Positions 24,280 through 32,546 of a stretch of DNA of 33,654 bases are shown piece after piece. The notes beneath the pieces are model-generated. The model was not told where the DNA came from and made no database searches. It was given only the letters and a program-made list of their open reading frames with translations. A program made the position numbers and the translations under genes. The first letter of the stretch is position 1, and every line of letters starts with the position of its first letter. The DNA lies in the NCBI GenBank assembly GCA_036734385.1, contig DAIMYQ010000018.1, positions 1-33,654 on the forward strand. The letters run 5' to 3'. Source of the DNA: JAAYPI01 sp036734385 (GTDB lineage: Bacteria; Bacteroidota; Bacteroidia; Bacteroidales; Paludibacteraceae).

Positions 24280-24981
24280 ATGGAAATTTTACAAACCATC
24301 TTAGATAATTCACAGTACGCGTTTGTGACAGCATTTGTGCTAGGAATTATGACTGCCATAAGTCCGTGCCCATTGGCAACAAACATTTCGGCCATTGGTT
24401 TCATCAGTTGTGATATTGAAAATCGCAAACGCGTTTTTATCAATGGTTTGATATATACACTTGGTCGAGCAATAAGTTATACCGGTTTAGCCTTGATACT
24501 CTTTTTCGGTGCCGGCAAGATGAATGTTTCAATGATTTTTCAGGGTTGGGGAGAAAAATTGTTAGGACCATTGCTGATTCTTATCGGCTTGGTTATGTTA
24601 GATATTATCAAGATTAACCTTCCCGGTTTCTCCCGCTTGACCGAAAAAATAGGAGAAAAGGGGAAAGGAAATTATTGGAGTACCCTTTTATTGGGAATGG
24701 TATTTGCTTTGGCATTTTGCCCATATAGCGGAGTGCTTTATTTTGTGATGCTGATTCCCATGACTATAGCAAGTGCAAGCGGTTTGTACTTACCCATTAT
24801 CTATGCCTTTGCTACCGGATTGCCTGTTGTCTTATTTGCTTGGTTATTGGCTTTTGCGGTAGGAAACGTAGGAAAACTCTACAATCACATTAAAGCTTTT
24901 GAACTTTGGTTTCGAAGAGTGGTTTCTGTCGTATTTATCGGTGTGGGTATTTATTATATCTCAATTTTCTTTATAAAGTAG
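24280..24981 (+). CDS. arsG: ArsG-like aromatic arsenical efflux permease (CcdA/DsbD-like)
   Basis: A 233-residue protein with six membrane segments of the CcdA/DsbD transmembrane fold. C30 in ISPCPLATN and C147 in AFCPYSGV are the paired cysteines typical of this fold. ArsG is described as an exporter of trivalent aromatic aminoarsenicals. It starts 11 bp after the arsF-like gene. A plain CcdA thiol-disulfide carrier is the alternative, but the neighbours favour ArsG. Confidence 0.8.
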   Translation: MEILQTILDNSQYAFVTAFVLGIMTAISPCPLATNISAIGFISCDIENRKRVFINGLIYTLGRAISYTGLALILFFGAGKMNVSMIFQGWGEKLLGPLLILIGLVMLDIIKINLPGFSRLTEKIGEKGKGNYWSTLLLGMVFALAFCPYSGVLYFVMLIPMTIASASGLYLPIIYAFATGLPVVLFAWLLAFAVGNVGKLYNHIKAFELWFRRVVSVVFIGVGIYYISIFFIK

Positions 24982-24993
24982 TTTTTTTCGTTT

Positions 24994-25019
24994 GATTGTT
25001 CGCAAAACAACGAACAATC
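24994..25019 (+). promoter_or_regulatory. Second ArsR-type operator before the permease gene
   Basis: GATTGTTCG (24994-25002), 8 bases, CGAACAATC (25011-25019) is a perfect 9-bp inverted repeat. Its core TTCG-N8-CGAA equals that at 23204-23219. It lies 26 bp before the permease ATG, so this gene probably has its own repressible promoter; only a weak -7-like TTCGTTTG (24987-24994) is seen. Confidence 0.7.
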
Positions 25020-25044
25020 AATTTAAATCAATAATATTTAAAAC

Positions 25045-26064
25045 ATGAAGTTCAATAAAAACATAATCATTCCCTTGCTACTATTACCAATTTGGTATTT
25101 GGTTTATAGCAATCTTCAACCAGGAACCGACTGGGTTATTGATTCTGCATTAGGGATGACTAAAGGTGCTCATTTAACGGAAACCTTACGATTTTTTATT
25201 TTCGAATTTCCCAAGGTACTGATGCTTTTGGTGCTCATTATTTTCTTTGTAGGTATCCTCCGTAGTTTTTTTACTGCTGAACGAACCCGCAAGGCTCTCG
25301 AAGGCAAAAAAACATTTACCGGCAATGTAATGGCTGCCCTATTAGGCATTGTAACTCCTTTCTGTTCCTGCTCTGCAATTCCTTTATTCCTTGGCTTTGT
25401 AGAATCGGGTGTTCCATTAGGTATTACATTTTCATTCCTCATTGCAGCTCCCATGATTAACGAAGTAGCAGTTATACTTCTCTACGGCATGTTTGGGTGG
25501 AGAGTGGCTGCCATTTATATTGGCACAGGTCTGTTCATAGCCATTGTAGCAGGTTGGATTATTGGGAAACTAAAACTCGAAAAATGGGTGGAAGAGTGGG
25601 TTTACGCCACCAAACTTGGAAACGATAAAATTGCAGAAGAAAAAATAAGTATTTCAGACAGAATCAAATTTGGTTTTGAAGCGGTAAAAGAAATTGTCGG
25701 AAAAGTGTGGATATATGTAGCTATAGGCATTGCCGTAGGAGCAGGAGCACATGGTTATGTTCCGGAAGAATTTATGGCATCATTGATGGGAAAATCGGCA
25801 TGGTATAGCATTCCGTTGTCCGTTTTAATAGGCGTTCCTTTATATTCGAATGCAGCCGGTATTATCCCTATTGTATCGGTTTTAATAGAAAAAGGAGCCT
25901 CACTCGGAACAGCATTGGCATTTATGATGGCTGTAGTTGGTCTTTCGTTGCCCGAAATAATTATCCTCAAAAAAGTTCTAAAATTACCATTAATATTGAC
26001 TTTTGTCGGAATAGTAACAACAGGAATTTTACTCGTTGGATATTTGTTTAATTATATTTTATAG
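25045..26064 (+). CDS. ArsP/DUF318-family permease
   Basis: A 339-residue integral membrane protein with about eight segments. The conserved loop TPFCSCSAIPLFLGFVESGV (residues 104-123) holds C107 and C109, and IAAPMINEVAV follows; a mirrored half occurs near residues 260-330 (VPLYSNAAGIIPIVSVLIEKG). These features define the DUF318 family, which includes ArsP, an exporter of trivalent methyl and aromatic arsenicals. With an ArsR-type operator just upstream it likely belongs to the arsenical resistance regulon; other family members handle copper or zinc. Confidence 0.85.
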   Translation: MKFNKNIIIPLLLLPIWYLVYSNLQPGTDWVIDSALGMTKGAHLTETLRFFIFEFPKVLMLLVLIIFFVGILRSFFTAERTRKALEGKKTFTGNVMAALLGIVTPFCSCSAIPLFLGFVESGVPLGITFSFLIAAPMINEVAVILLYGMFGWRVAAIYIGTGLFIAIVAGWIIGKLKLEKWVEEWVYATKLGNDKIAEEKISISDRIKFGFEAVKEIVGKVWIYVAIGIAVGAGAHGYVPEEFMASLMGKSAWYSIPLSVLIGVPLYSNAAGIIPIVSVLIEKGASLGTALAFMMAVVGLSLPEIIILKKVLKLPLILTFVGIVTTGILLVGYLFNYIL

Positions 26065-26179
26065 ATAAACATCCCAAATTGTAACCCTTAGGGGTCTAGA
26101 AAATTTCAAAATGGAAGGAAAATAACAAGAAAGACCTTATCTTGAGTCCTTAAAAGATATTTTGGAACATTGAAAGTAT

Positions 26180-26227
26180 ATTAATCAAAAAAAGCAAGTC
26201 AAAATAGACTCGCTTTTTTTGATTAAT
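26180..26227. terminator. Bidirectional terminator after the ars cluster
   Basis: ATTAATCAAAAAAAGC (26180-26195) pairs with GCTTTTTTTGATTAAT (26212-26227), with a second short stem AGTC/AGACT in the loop. It sits between the converging permease and barrel genes and can serve both. Confidence 0.85.
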
Positions 26228-26233
26228 TGTTTT

Positions 26234-26887
26234 TTAAAACTTATAAAAAAACCCGATCGTAAATGCACTGGTAGAAAGGACATTATCTGCATTTACTCCA
26301 AAATTAAAAGAATCTGTTTCTTTTGTCACAGTCGGATTGGCATCCTCATCTTTTTGTGAAGAATGTGTGTAATTTAGACTCAAAAAATTTAGATTTGCAA
26401 ATAATCCGAGATTGTCCGACAAACAATATTGAACTGCAGGAAATACATTAAATCCAATTTTAGCAACATAAGGACTATTGGTTGTAGTAGATCCGACTGT
26501 TACAGAAGAATCTTGTCCACCAAACATCAAGCTGCCTTGTGCATAAAAAGACAATTTGTCAAATGTCAAAAAATAATAACGAGCAAAAGGAAAAACAGAC
26601 CAAGAAGTTGTCTTATTTTCATAATCTTGATTTAAAGCATTAACCCCGCTTGTATTTGTACCTCCAATTGCGAGAGAAAGACCAAATGCGAATTTGTCAT
26701 TCAAGAAATATCCAACAGTTGGTTGAAAGCTGAAACTCGTAGTGGTCGGATCTTTAATTTCCGTAGAACCTGTGGTTGTTTTACCACCATCTGAAGAGAA
26801 TCCTAAACCACCTCCGACAAACACCTGAGCTGTCAAGGCTGTTGAGGTTGCCAATAACAATACAAAAAACATAAAAACCTTTTTCAT
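26234..26887 (-). CDS. Outer-membrane beta-barrel protein
   Basis: A 217-residue protein with signal peptide (1-20, ending STALTAQ) and a chain of amphipathic beta-strands ending in a C-terminal aromatic (FTIGFFYKF), typical of small 8-strand OMP_b-brl proteins. Loops are Thr/Ser/Asn rich. Function is unknown; such barrels are usually structural or adhesive. A CAAAAATA (27020-27027) on the plus strand is a possible -7 box for it, giving a 130-base leader, but no -33 element fits. Confidence 0.85.
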   Translation of the reverse strand: MKKVFMFFVLLLATSTALTAQVFVGGGLGFSSDGGKTTTGSTEIKDPTTTSFSFQPTVGYFLNDKFAFGLSLAIGGTNTSGVNALNQDYENKTTSWSVFPFARYYFLTFDKLSFYAQGSLMFGGQDSSVTVGSTTTNSPYVAKIGFNVFPAVQYCLSDNLGLFANLNFLSLNYTHSSQKDEDANPTVTKETDSFNFGVNADNVLSTSAFTIGFFYKF

Positions 26888-27099
26888 AAACTTAACTTAT
26901 TTTTAGCTCTCTATCCCCTAAGAGCGGTTGTACTAAAAAAGAGTGTGAGGATATGCGTTAAACACTCTGGAAATACTTATTTATAATGTGCTGCGAAATT
27001 AATTAATTTTTCTTTAACACAAAAATATGTGTAGAGAAACTTCATTTTTTGTTGTGCAAATAAATCAGTTACTACAACCACCTATAAAGACGCATTACA

Positions 27100-27234
27100 T
27101 CATCTACTCGTATTTCTAAAATGAGAAAGTGTCATTCCTGTATGTCTTTTAAAAAATTTACACAAAAAAGCCTCACTCGGATAACTTAATTTTTCTGCTA
27201 TTTCTTTGAAGCGGCATTCCTTTTGAAAGAAAGC
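27100..27234 (-). pseudogene. AraC-family regulator C-terminal remnant
   Basis: On the minus strand 44 codons up to TGA at 27102-27100 read the second helix-turn-helix of an AraC regulator: CRFKEIAEKLSYPSEAFLCK, then FFKRHTGMTLSHFR. A stop codon lies in frame directly upstream (27237-27235) and nothing of the N-terminal part remains. It is a decayed fragment, likely left by insertion of mobile DNA to its right. Confidence 0.75.
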
Positions 27235-27396
27235 TCATTACGACCAAAATCCATACATCCCAAATTTAGTTCCATTAGACGCACTATCCGACATGAATTA
27301 AAAATAGAAGGGCGAATAGAAGAAGATTAATTTATAACCTTATTCTTTTTTGCAGACAAAAAAAACCTGATTAAAACAAATTATAAATCCCGATAA

Positions 27397-27675
27397 TTTA
27401 AATTTTATTATTTATTCGGCACTGATATTGGTACTATAGAATATGCAAGCTTTGTTTTCAGTCGGTTGCCAGCTGAGAGAATGTATGTCGGCAAAGGCAA
27501 TTCAAATAAGCAACTGTTCTTGGAGGCAGTCCCTAAAAAGTTTAATCGCAAAGGCTACCTCGAAGTAACAGCAAAAATGGGACTGAACCCAAAAACGGCC
27601 GAAAAGTATCTGGCTGAATTCAAAAAAGCCGGGTGGATTAGTCACGAGGGACACAATAAGTACAAGAAAAATTAA
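27397..27675 (+). pseudogene. DUF3987-type mobile-element protein, C-terminal remnant
   Basis: The frame is open from 27397 without a good start; TTG 27466 and ATG 27481 are arbitrary. The reading (YASFVFSRLPAERM, then KQLFLEAVPKKFNRKGYLEV and LNPKTAEKYLAEFKKAGWI) looks like the C-terminal winged-helix tail of DUF3987 primase-like proteins found in mobilizable and conjugative elements of Bacteroidota. Only about 90 of several hundred residues remain. A perfect terminator follows at 27691-27717. Confidence 0.6.
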
Positions 27676-27690
27676 TCTTACATATTCTGA

Positions 27691-27717
27691 AAAGCAGCCA
27701 AATGGCTGCTTTTTTTA
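27691..27717 (+). terminator. Rho-independent terminator
   Basis: AAAGCAGCC (27691-27699), AAAT, GGCTGCTTT (27704-27712) followed by a T-run to 27717. It closes the remnant gene upstream and insulates the restriction operon. Confidence 0.9.
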
Positions 27718-27754
27718 TATCCGCTTCCAAACCATGACGTTCAATAATTTTTAG

Positions 27755-27762
27755 TACTTTTG
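27755..27762 (+). promoter_or_regulatory. -7 box of the hsdR promoter
   Basis: TACTTTTG fits TAnnTTTG and lies 30 bp before the hsdR ATG. No clear -33 element is seen at the right distance. Confidence 0.5.
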
Positions 27763-27792
27763 TATTTCAACCATTAAACGACCAATTCTTCT

Positions 27793-30174
27793 ATGCCAGA
27801 CTCACTTCACAAAAAACATATGTCGGAAGAAGAGATAAAGATGAACTTTATTACACCCGATATACTCGCTGCTAATTGGGATATGCTGAGGCAGATACGT
27901 GCAGAATATAGTTTTACAGATGGTAGAATCATTGTAAGAGGGAAGTTTACTGCCCGGGGCGAAAAGAAAAGGGCGGATTATGTGCTGTTTTACAACGATC
28001 AAACCAGTAAAATAGCCCTGGCGGTAGTCGAAGCAAAAGACAATAAACATGGTGTGGGCGATGGTATGCAACAGGCCATTGACTACGCTATTCTGCTCGA
28101 TGCTCCATTTGCTTACAGTGCCAATGGCGATGGTTTTTTGGAACACGACATGATGACTGGCGTAGAAAGAGAAATTCCTTCGGGTAGTTTTCCAACGCCC
28201 GACGAGTTGTGGAGTCGTTTTAAAGGCACAAAAAATATAACCGAGGAAGAGGAAAAAATTATTTCTGAACCTTATTATTTTGAGACAGGTGGTAATTCAC
28301 CCCGATATTACCAGCGCATTGCGATTAACAGATGTGTGGAAGCTGTAGCAAGAGGCGAAAAGCGAATCTTTTTGGTGATGGCTACGGGTACGGGCAAAAC
28401 CATGACGGCTTTCCAGATTATTTACCGCCTGAAAAAAGCAGGAAAGGTAAGTCGTGTGCTCTATCTGGCCGATCGCAATATTCTTATTGACCAAACAATG
28501 GCCAACGACTTCAAGCCATTCGAAAAGGTAATGACCAAGGTTGAAGATCGCAAGCTGGATAGTGCTTACGAAATCTATATGTCGCTGTATCACCAGTTAG
28601 CCGGCGACGAAAACAACGAGCCATTCCGTCAATTCAGCCCCGACTTCTTTGACCTGATTTTTGTGGACGAGTGCCACCGTGGTAGTGCTCGTGATGAATC
28701 GCGCTGGCGTAAAGTGCTCGATTATTTTACAAGCGCCACACACATAGGTATGACCGCCACACCCAAAGAAACCAAAGATATTTCCAATTCATTTTACTTC
28801 GGCGAACCGCTTTACACATATAGTCTGAAACAGGGTATCGACGATGGTTTCCTTGCACCCTACAAGGTGGTGCGTATTGGCTTGGACAAAGACATGGAAG
28901 GCTATCGCCCCGAAACAGGCAAATTGGATATCAATGGCAACCTGATTGAAGACAGAGAATACAATATCAATGATTTCGACCGTAAAATTGTGCTGGACAA
29001 ACGCACACTCACCATTGCAAACAAGATATCCGAGTTTCTGAAAAAGACCAACCGACAGGACAAAACCATTGTGTTTTGTGTGGATATCGACCATGCCGAG
29101 CGCATGCGTCAGGCATTGGTAAACGAAAATGCCGACCTTGTGGCTCAAAACCCCAAATATGTCATGCGCATTACCGGAGACAACAACGAAGGTAAAGCGC
29201 AACTCGATAACTTTATTGCCCTGAAAAATTCAGGCCATTATCCGGTTATTGTTACCACTTCGCGGTTGATGTCAACCGGTGTAGACTGCAAAACAGTGAA
29301 ACTCATTGTACTCGACAATGTGTTTGGAGAGAATGGAATGACCGAGTTCAAACAGATTATTGGACGTGGTACACGCCTTGCTCCTAAATATGGCAAAGAA
29401 TTCTTTACCATTATGGACTTCCGCAACGCCAGCCGATTGTTTGCCGACAGCAGTTTCAACGACGATCCTATTCAGATTTACGAACCCGGCCCCGATGATT
29501 CGCCCGTACCACCTGAGGATGAAACACCTAGCGGAAATCCTGAAGATGAAAATACAGGATACGGCGACCCAGGTATGCCTGGTGGGGGTATTATAAGCGA
29601 CCCACCAGTGAATTATTCTCCCAAATACCGTGTAAACGATGTGGAAGTCAAAGTAATATCCGAACGGGTACAGTATTACGACAAAGACGGAAAACTAATT
29701 ACCGAAAGTCTTCGCGATTATACCAAACGAAACATTCTGGACAGCTTTGCTACGCTCGAATCATTTCTTTATAAATGGAACGCTACCGAACGAAAAGAGG
29801 CCATTGTGGAAGAACTGAAAAACCATGGTGTGCTTTTAGAAGCTTTGCGGGAGTTGAGCGGAAACAAAGACCTCGACGATTTCGATTTGATTTGCCACTT
29901 TGCTTACGACAAAAAGCCGCTCACTAAAGCCGAACGTGCCAACAATGTGCGTAAAAAAGGGTATCTGTATAAGCATTCCGAGATGGCTCAAAATGTAATA
30001 GATGCCCTGCTCGATAAATACACCGAAAACGGGATAATGGCTTTAGACAGCAAAATACTAACGAACGACCCTTTCAGCAAAATCGGTAGTCCGGCTAAAA
30101 TTGCCAAACTTTTTGGAGGCAAACCTCAGTTTGAGCATTTCTTGCATGAGTTGCGCACCCAGCTATATGCCTGA
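27793..30174 (+). CDS. hsdR: Type I restriction enzyme R subunit (EcoEI type)
   Basis: A 793-residue motor and nuclease subunit. The N-terminal PD-(D/E)XK nuclease has D62, E80 and K82 (ADYVLF ... AVVEAKDN). The superfamily 2 helicase follows: Walker A ATGTGKT (197-203), DECH box (292-295), TATP (321-324), and motif VI-like QIIGRGTRL. The last ~180 residues match the EcoEI_R C-terminal domain that docks on the methylase. Between them is an unusual acidic, proline/glycine-rich linker (about residues 567-612). It cleaves DNA lacking the methyl mark after ATP-driven translocation. First gene of the hsdRMS operon. Confidence 0.95.
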   Translation: MPDSLHKKHMSEEEIKMNFITPDILAANWDMLRQIRAEYSFTDGRIIVRGKFTARGEKKRADYVLFYNDQTSKIALAVVEAKDNKHGVGDGMQQAIDYAILLDAPFAYSANGDGFLEHDMMTGVEREIPSGSFPTPDELWSRFKGTKNITEEEEKIISEPYYFETGGNSPRYYQRIAINRCVEAVARGEKRIFLVMATGTGKTMTAFQIIYRLKKAGKVSRVLYLADRNILIDQTMANDFKPFEKVMTKVEDRKLDSAYEIYMSLYHQLAGDENNEPFRQFSPDFFDLIFVDECHRGSARDESRWRKVLDYFTSATHIGMTATPKETKDISNSFYFGEPLYTYSLKQGIDDGFLAPYKVVRIGLDKDMEGYRPETGKLDINGNLIEDREYNINDFDRKIVLDKRTLTIANKISEFLKKTNRQDKTIVFCVDIDHAERMRQALVNENADLVAQNPKYVMRITGDNNEGKAQLDNFIALKNSGHYPVIVTTSRLMSTGVDCKTVKLIVLDNVFGENGMTEFKQIIGRGTRLAPKYGKEFFTIMDFRNASRLFADSSFNDDPIQIYEPGPDDSPVPPEDETPSGNPEDENTGYGDPGMPGGGIISDPPVNYSPKYRVNDVEVKVISERVQYYDKDGKLITESLRDYTKRNILDSFATLESFLYKWNATERKEAIVEELKNHGVLLEALRELSGNKDLDDFDLICHFAYDKKPLTKAERANNVRKKGYLYKHSEMAQNVIDALLDKYTENGIMALDSKILTNDPFSKIGSPAKIAKLFGGKPQFEHFLHELRTQLYA

Positions 30175-30190
30175 TTACAGCTCCACCTAA

Positions 30191-30220
30191 TTGTAAATAG
30201 TAAATGAATAAATAGTAAAT
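30191..30220 (+). repeat. Heptad-like repeat between hsdR and hsdM
   Basis: TTGTAAA, TAGTAAA, TGAATAA, A, TAGTAAA (30191-30219), including a direct repeat ATAGTAAAT at 30197-30205 and 30212-30220. It resembles the repeat at 3917-3951 in unit length but not in sequence, and fills most of the 53-bp gap between the two genes. Confidence 0.55.
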
Positions 30221-30227
30221 CTCAAAG

Positions 30228-31697
30228 ATGAGTATCAACAACATTATCAAACGCTTACAGGATGTCATGCGCAACGATGCAGGTATCAACGGCGACGCAC
30301 AACGCATTGAACAAATAGTATGGATTCTTTTCCTGAAAGTATATGATGCCAAAGAAGAAAACTGGGAATTCTACGACGATAATTTTCAATCCATTATCCC
30401 CGAAGAATGCCGCTGGCGCAACTGGGCGGTGGACAACAAAGATGGTAAAACGCTAACCGGCGATGCGCTGTTGTCGTTTGTAAACAACACACTGTTTCCT
30501 GCGCTCAAAGCATTACCCATTGACGAAAATACACCTATCAATAAAACCATTGTAAAGGATACTTTTATAGACAGTTACAACTATCAGAAAGACGGCGTAC
30601 TGCTCCGTCAGGTGATAAATGTAATTGACGAAGTAGATTTTAATGAGTACGACGACCGCCACGCTTTTGGTGAGTTGTACGAAACCATACTCAAAGACCT
30701 CCAAAGTGCAGGTAATGCCGGTGAATTTTATACCCCGAGAGCCGTTACCGAATTTATGACCCTCATGGTAAACCCACAGTTAGGCGAACAAGTGGCTGAC
30801 TTTGCCTGTGGTACAGGTGGATTTCTCACTTCGGCCATGAAGCTGATGGACAGTCAGGTGAAAACAGTGGAAGATCGCGAACTCTTCAACCGTTCGTTCT
30901 TTGGTATTGAGAAAAAAGCCCTGCCGCACCTGCTTTGCGTGACCAATATGCTGCTGCACGACCTCGACAGTCCGCGCATTGTACACGGCAATGCACTGGA
31001 AAAAAATGTCCGGGAGTACGAAGACGAGCACCAGTTCGATGTGGTGTTGATGAACCCACCTTATGGTGGCAACGAGAAAGATACCGTAAAGATAAACTTC
31101 CCTACCGAACTACGCAGCAGCGAAACCGCCGACCTTTTTATGTCGGTGATTATGTTCCGCTTGCGCGAAAACGGACGTTGTGCCATTATCCTGCCCGACG
31201 GCTTTATGTTTGGCACCGACAATGCCAAAACCACCATTAAAACCAAGCTGATGGAAGAGTTTAACCTGCACACGGTAATACGCCTACCCAAAAGCGTGTT
31301 TGCGCCCTACACCTCTATCACTACCAATATCCTGTTTTTCGACAAAACAAAGAAAACCGAAGCCACCTGGTTCTACCGCATGGATATGCCCGAAGGCTTC
31401 AAAAACTTCTCGAAAACCAAACCGATGAAAATTGACCATTTTGCTCCTGTGATGGAGTGGTGGAACAAACGCGAAGAAATATCGATAGATGGATTTGACA
31501 AAGCACGCCGATATACGCTAAAAGAGATACAAGACCGTAGCTACAATATCGACCTATGCGGCTTTCCGCAGGTAGAAGAAGTGGTGCTCGACCCCAAAGC
31601 CACCATTGTAAACTACCAAGAGCGACGTCAGGCGCTTAACGATAAAATAGACAATGTGTTGAACCAAATTAGCACCCTTCTGGGCTTCGAACTATGA
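30228..31697 (+). CDS. hsdM: Type I DNA methyltransferase M subunit
   Basis: A 489-residue N6-adenine methyltransferase. An HsdM N-terminal helical domain (about 5-135) is followed by the catalytic domain with motif I DFACGTGGFL (191-200, S-adenosylmethionine binding) and motif IV NPPY (276-279). The C-terminal ~60 residues are helical and contact HsdS. It methylates the target chosen by HsdS and completes the restriction complex with HsdR. The TGA stop overlaps the hsdS ATG (ATGA, 31694-31697), so translation is coupled. Confidence 0.96.
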   Translation: MSINNIIKRLQDVMRNDAGINGDAQRIEQIVWILFLKVYDAKEENWEFYDDNFQSIIPEECRWRNWAVDNKDGKTLTGDALLSFVNNTLFPALKALPIDENTPINKTIVKDTFIDSYNYQKDGVLLRQVINVIDEVDFNEYDDRHAFGELYETILKDLQSAGNAGEFYTPRAVTEFMTLMVNPQLGEQVADFACGTGGFLTSAMKLMDSQVKTVEDRELFNRSFFGIEKKALPHLLCVTNMLLHDLDSPRIVHGNALEKNVREYEDEHQFDVVLMNPPYGGNEKDTVKINFPTELRSSETADLFMSVIMFRLRENGRCAIILPDGFMFGTDNAKTTIKTKLMEEFNLHTVIRLPKSVFAPYTSITTNILFFDKTKKTEATWFYRMDMPEGFKNFSKTKPMKIDHFAPVMEWWNKREEISIDGFDKARRYTLKEIQDRSYNIDLCGFPQVEEVVLDPKATIVNYQERRQALNDKIDNVLNQISTLLGFEL

Positions 31698-32436
31698 CAG
31701 CACAGGAACTAAAAAACAGCATACTGCAATATGCAGTACAAGGCAAATTGGTGCCCCAAGACCCGACCGATGAACCGGCTTCGGTGCTATTAGAACGCAT
31801 AAAATCGGAAAAGGCCCAGCTTATTAAAGATAAGAAAATTAAAGCCGAAAAGCCACTTGCTCCGATAACCGACGAGGAAATACCTTTTGAAATTCCGGAA
31901 AGTTGGGTGTGGGTGAGATTGGGTGAGATAATTTCCATTTCTTCTGGGAGAAATTTAGTTAAAACTAAAATGATAGATAGTGGAAAATTCCCTGTGTATG
32001 GGGGTAATGGAATTGCAGGGTATCATAACGAACATAATATAGATAGACCAACTATTGTTATCGGGCGTGTTGGTTTTTATTGTGGTAGCATTCATATTAC
32101 TAAATCAAAAGCATGGGTAACAGATAATGCTTTTATTACAAAGTTTTCTGAAAACAATATTTCAATAAAATTTCTTGCAATAATGCTTAGATTTCTCAAT
32201 TTGGGTTTAACGACGAGTGCAACTGCTCAGCCAGTTATATCAGGGAAATCTGTTAATCCAACTTTAGCCCCTCTTCCCCCTCTCGCTGAGCAACAACGCA
32301 TAGTAGCCAAAATAGAGGAGTTAATGCCCCTGGTAAAGGAGTACGACAAAGCCGAAAAAGAACTGACGGAGTTAAACGCAAAGTTCCCCGAGCAGATAAA
32401 GAAATCGGTATTGCAATACGCTATACAAGGCAAATT
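31694..32436 (+). CDS. hsdS: Type I specificity subunit S, interrupted by a gap
   Basis: About 247 residues of HsdS before the gap. Order: a short N-terminal helix with LQYAVQGKLVPQ, TRD1 (about 70-185, from WVWVRLGEIISISSGRN), central conserved region LPPLAEQQRIVAKIEELMPL and its coiled coil, then the repeated helix LQYAIQGK, where the N run starts. The second target-recognition domain is hidden in the gap. The few bases after the gap (AAA ATG GAT TAT GGA TAA, 32537-32554) could be its end if the frame holds. HsdS sets the methylation target; the recognition sequence is not predictable here. Confidence 0.9.
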
Positions 32437-32536
32437 NNNNNNNNNNNNNNNNNNNNNNNNNNNNNNNNNNNNNNNNNNNNNNNNNNNNNNNNNNNNNNNN
32501 NNNNNNNNNNNNNNNNNNNNNNNNNNNNNNNNNNNN
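32437..32536. other. Scaffold gap of 100 N inside hsdS
   Basis: A placeholder gap that begins immediately after the second copy of the hsdS internal repeat (25 bases, 32412-32436, 22 identical to 31725-31749). Assembly most likely broke on this repeat or on additional hsdS copies. Confidence 0.98.
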
Positions 32537-32546
32537 AAAATGGATT

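Noticed and set aside
26084..26110. ACCC-TTAG-GGGT small palindrome after the permease
   Set aside because: Only a 4-bp stem without a T-run; the strong terminator is at 26180-26227.
27232..27330. Open tail reading SSLRPKSIHPKF, then RRTIRHELKIEGRIEED and a stop
   Set aside because: Looks like the end of a real protein, probably a mobile-element gene, but I cannot assign a family and it has no start, so it is not listed as a feature.
30095..30352. Minus-strand ORF across the hsdR/hsdM junction
   Set aside because: No start context or domain; overlaps two conserved genes.
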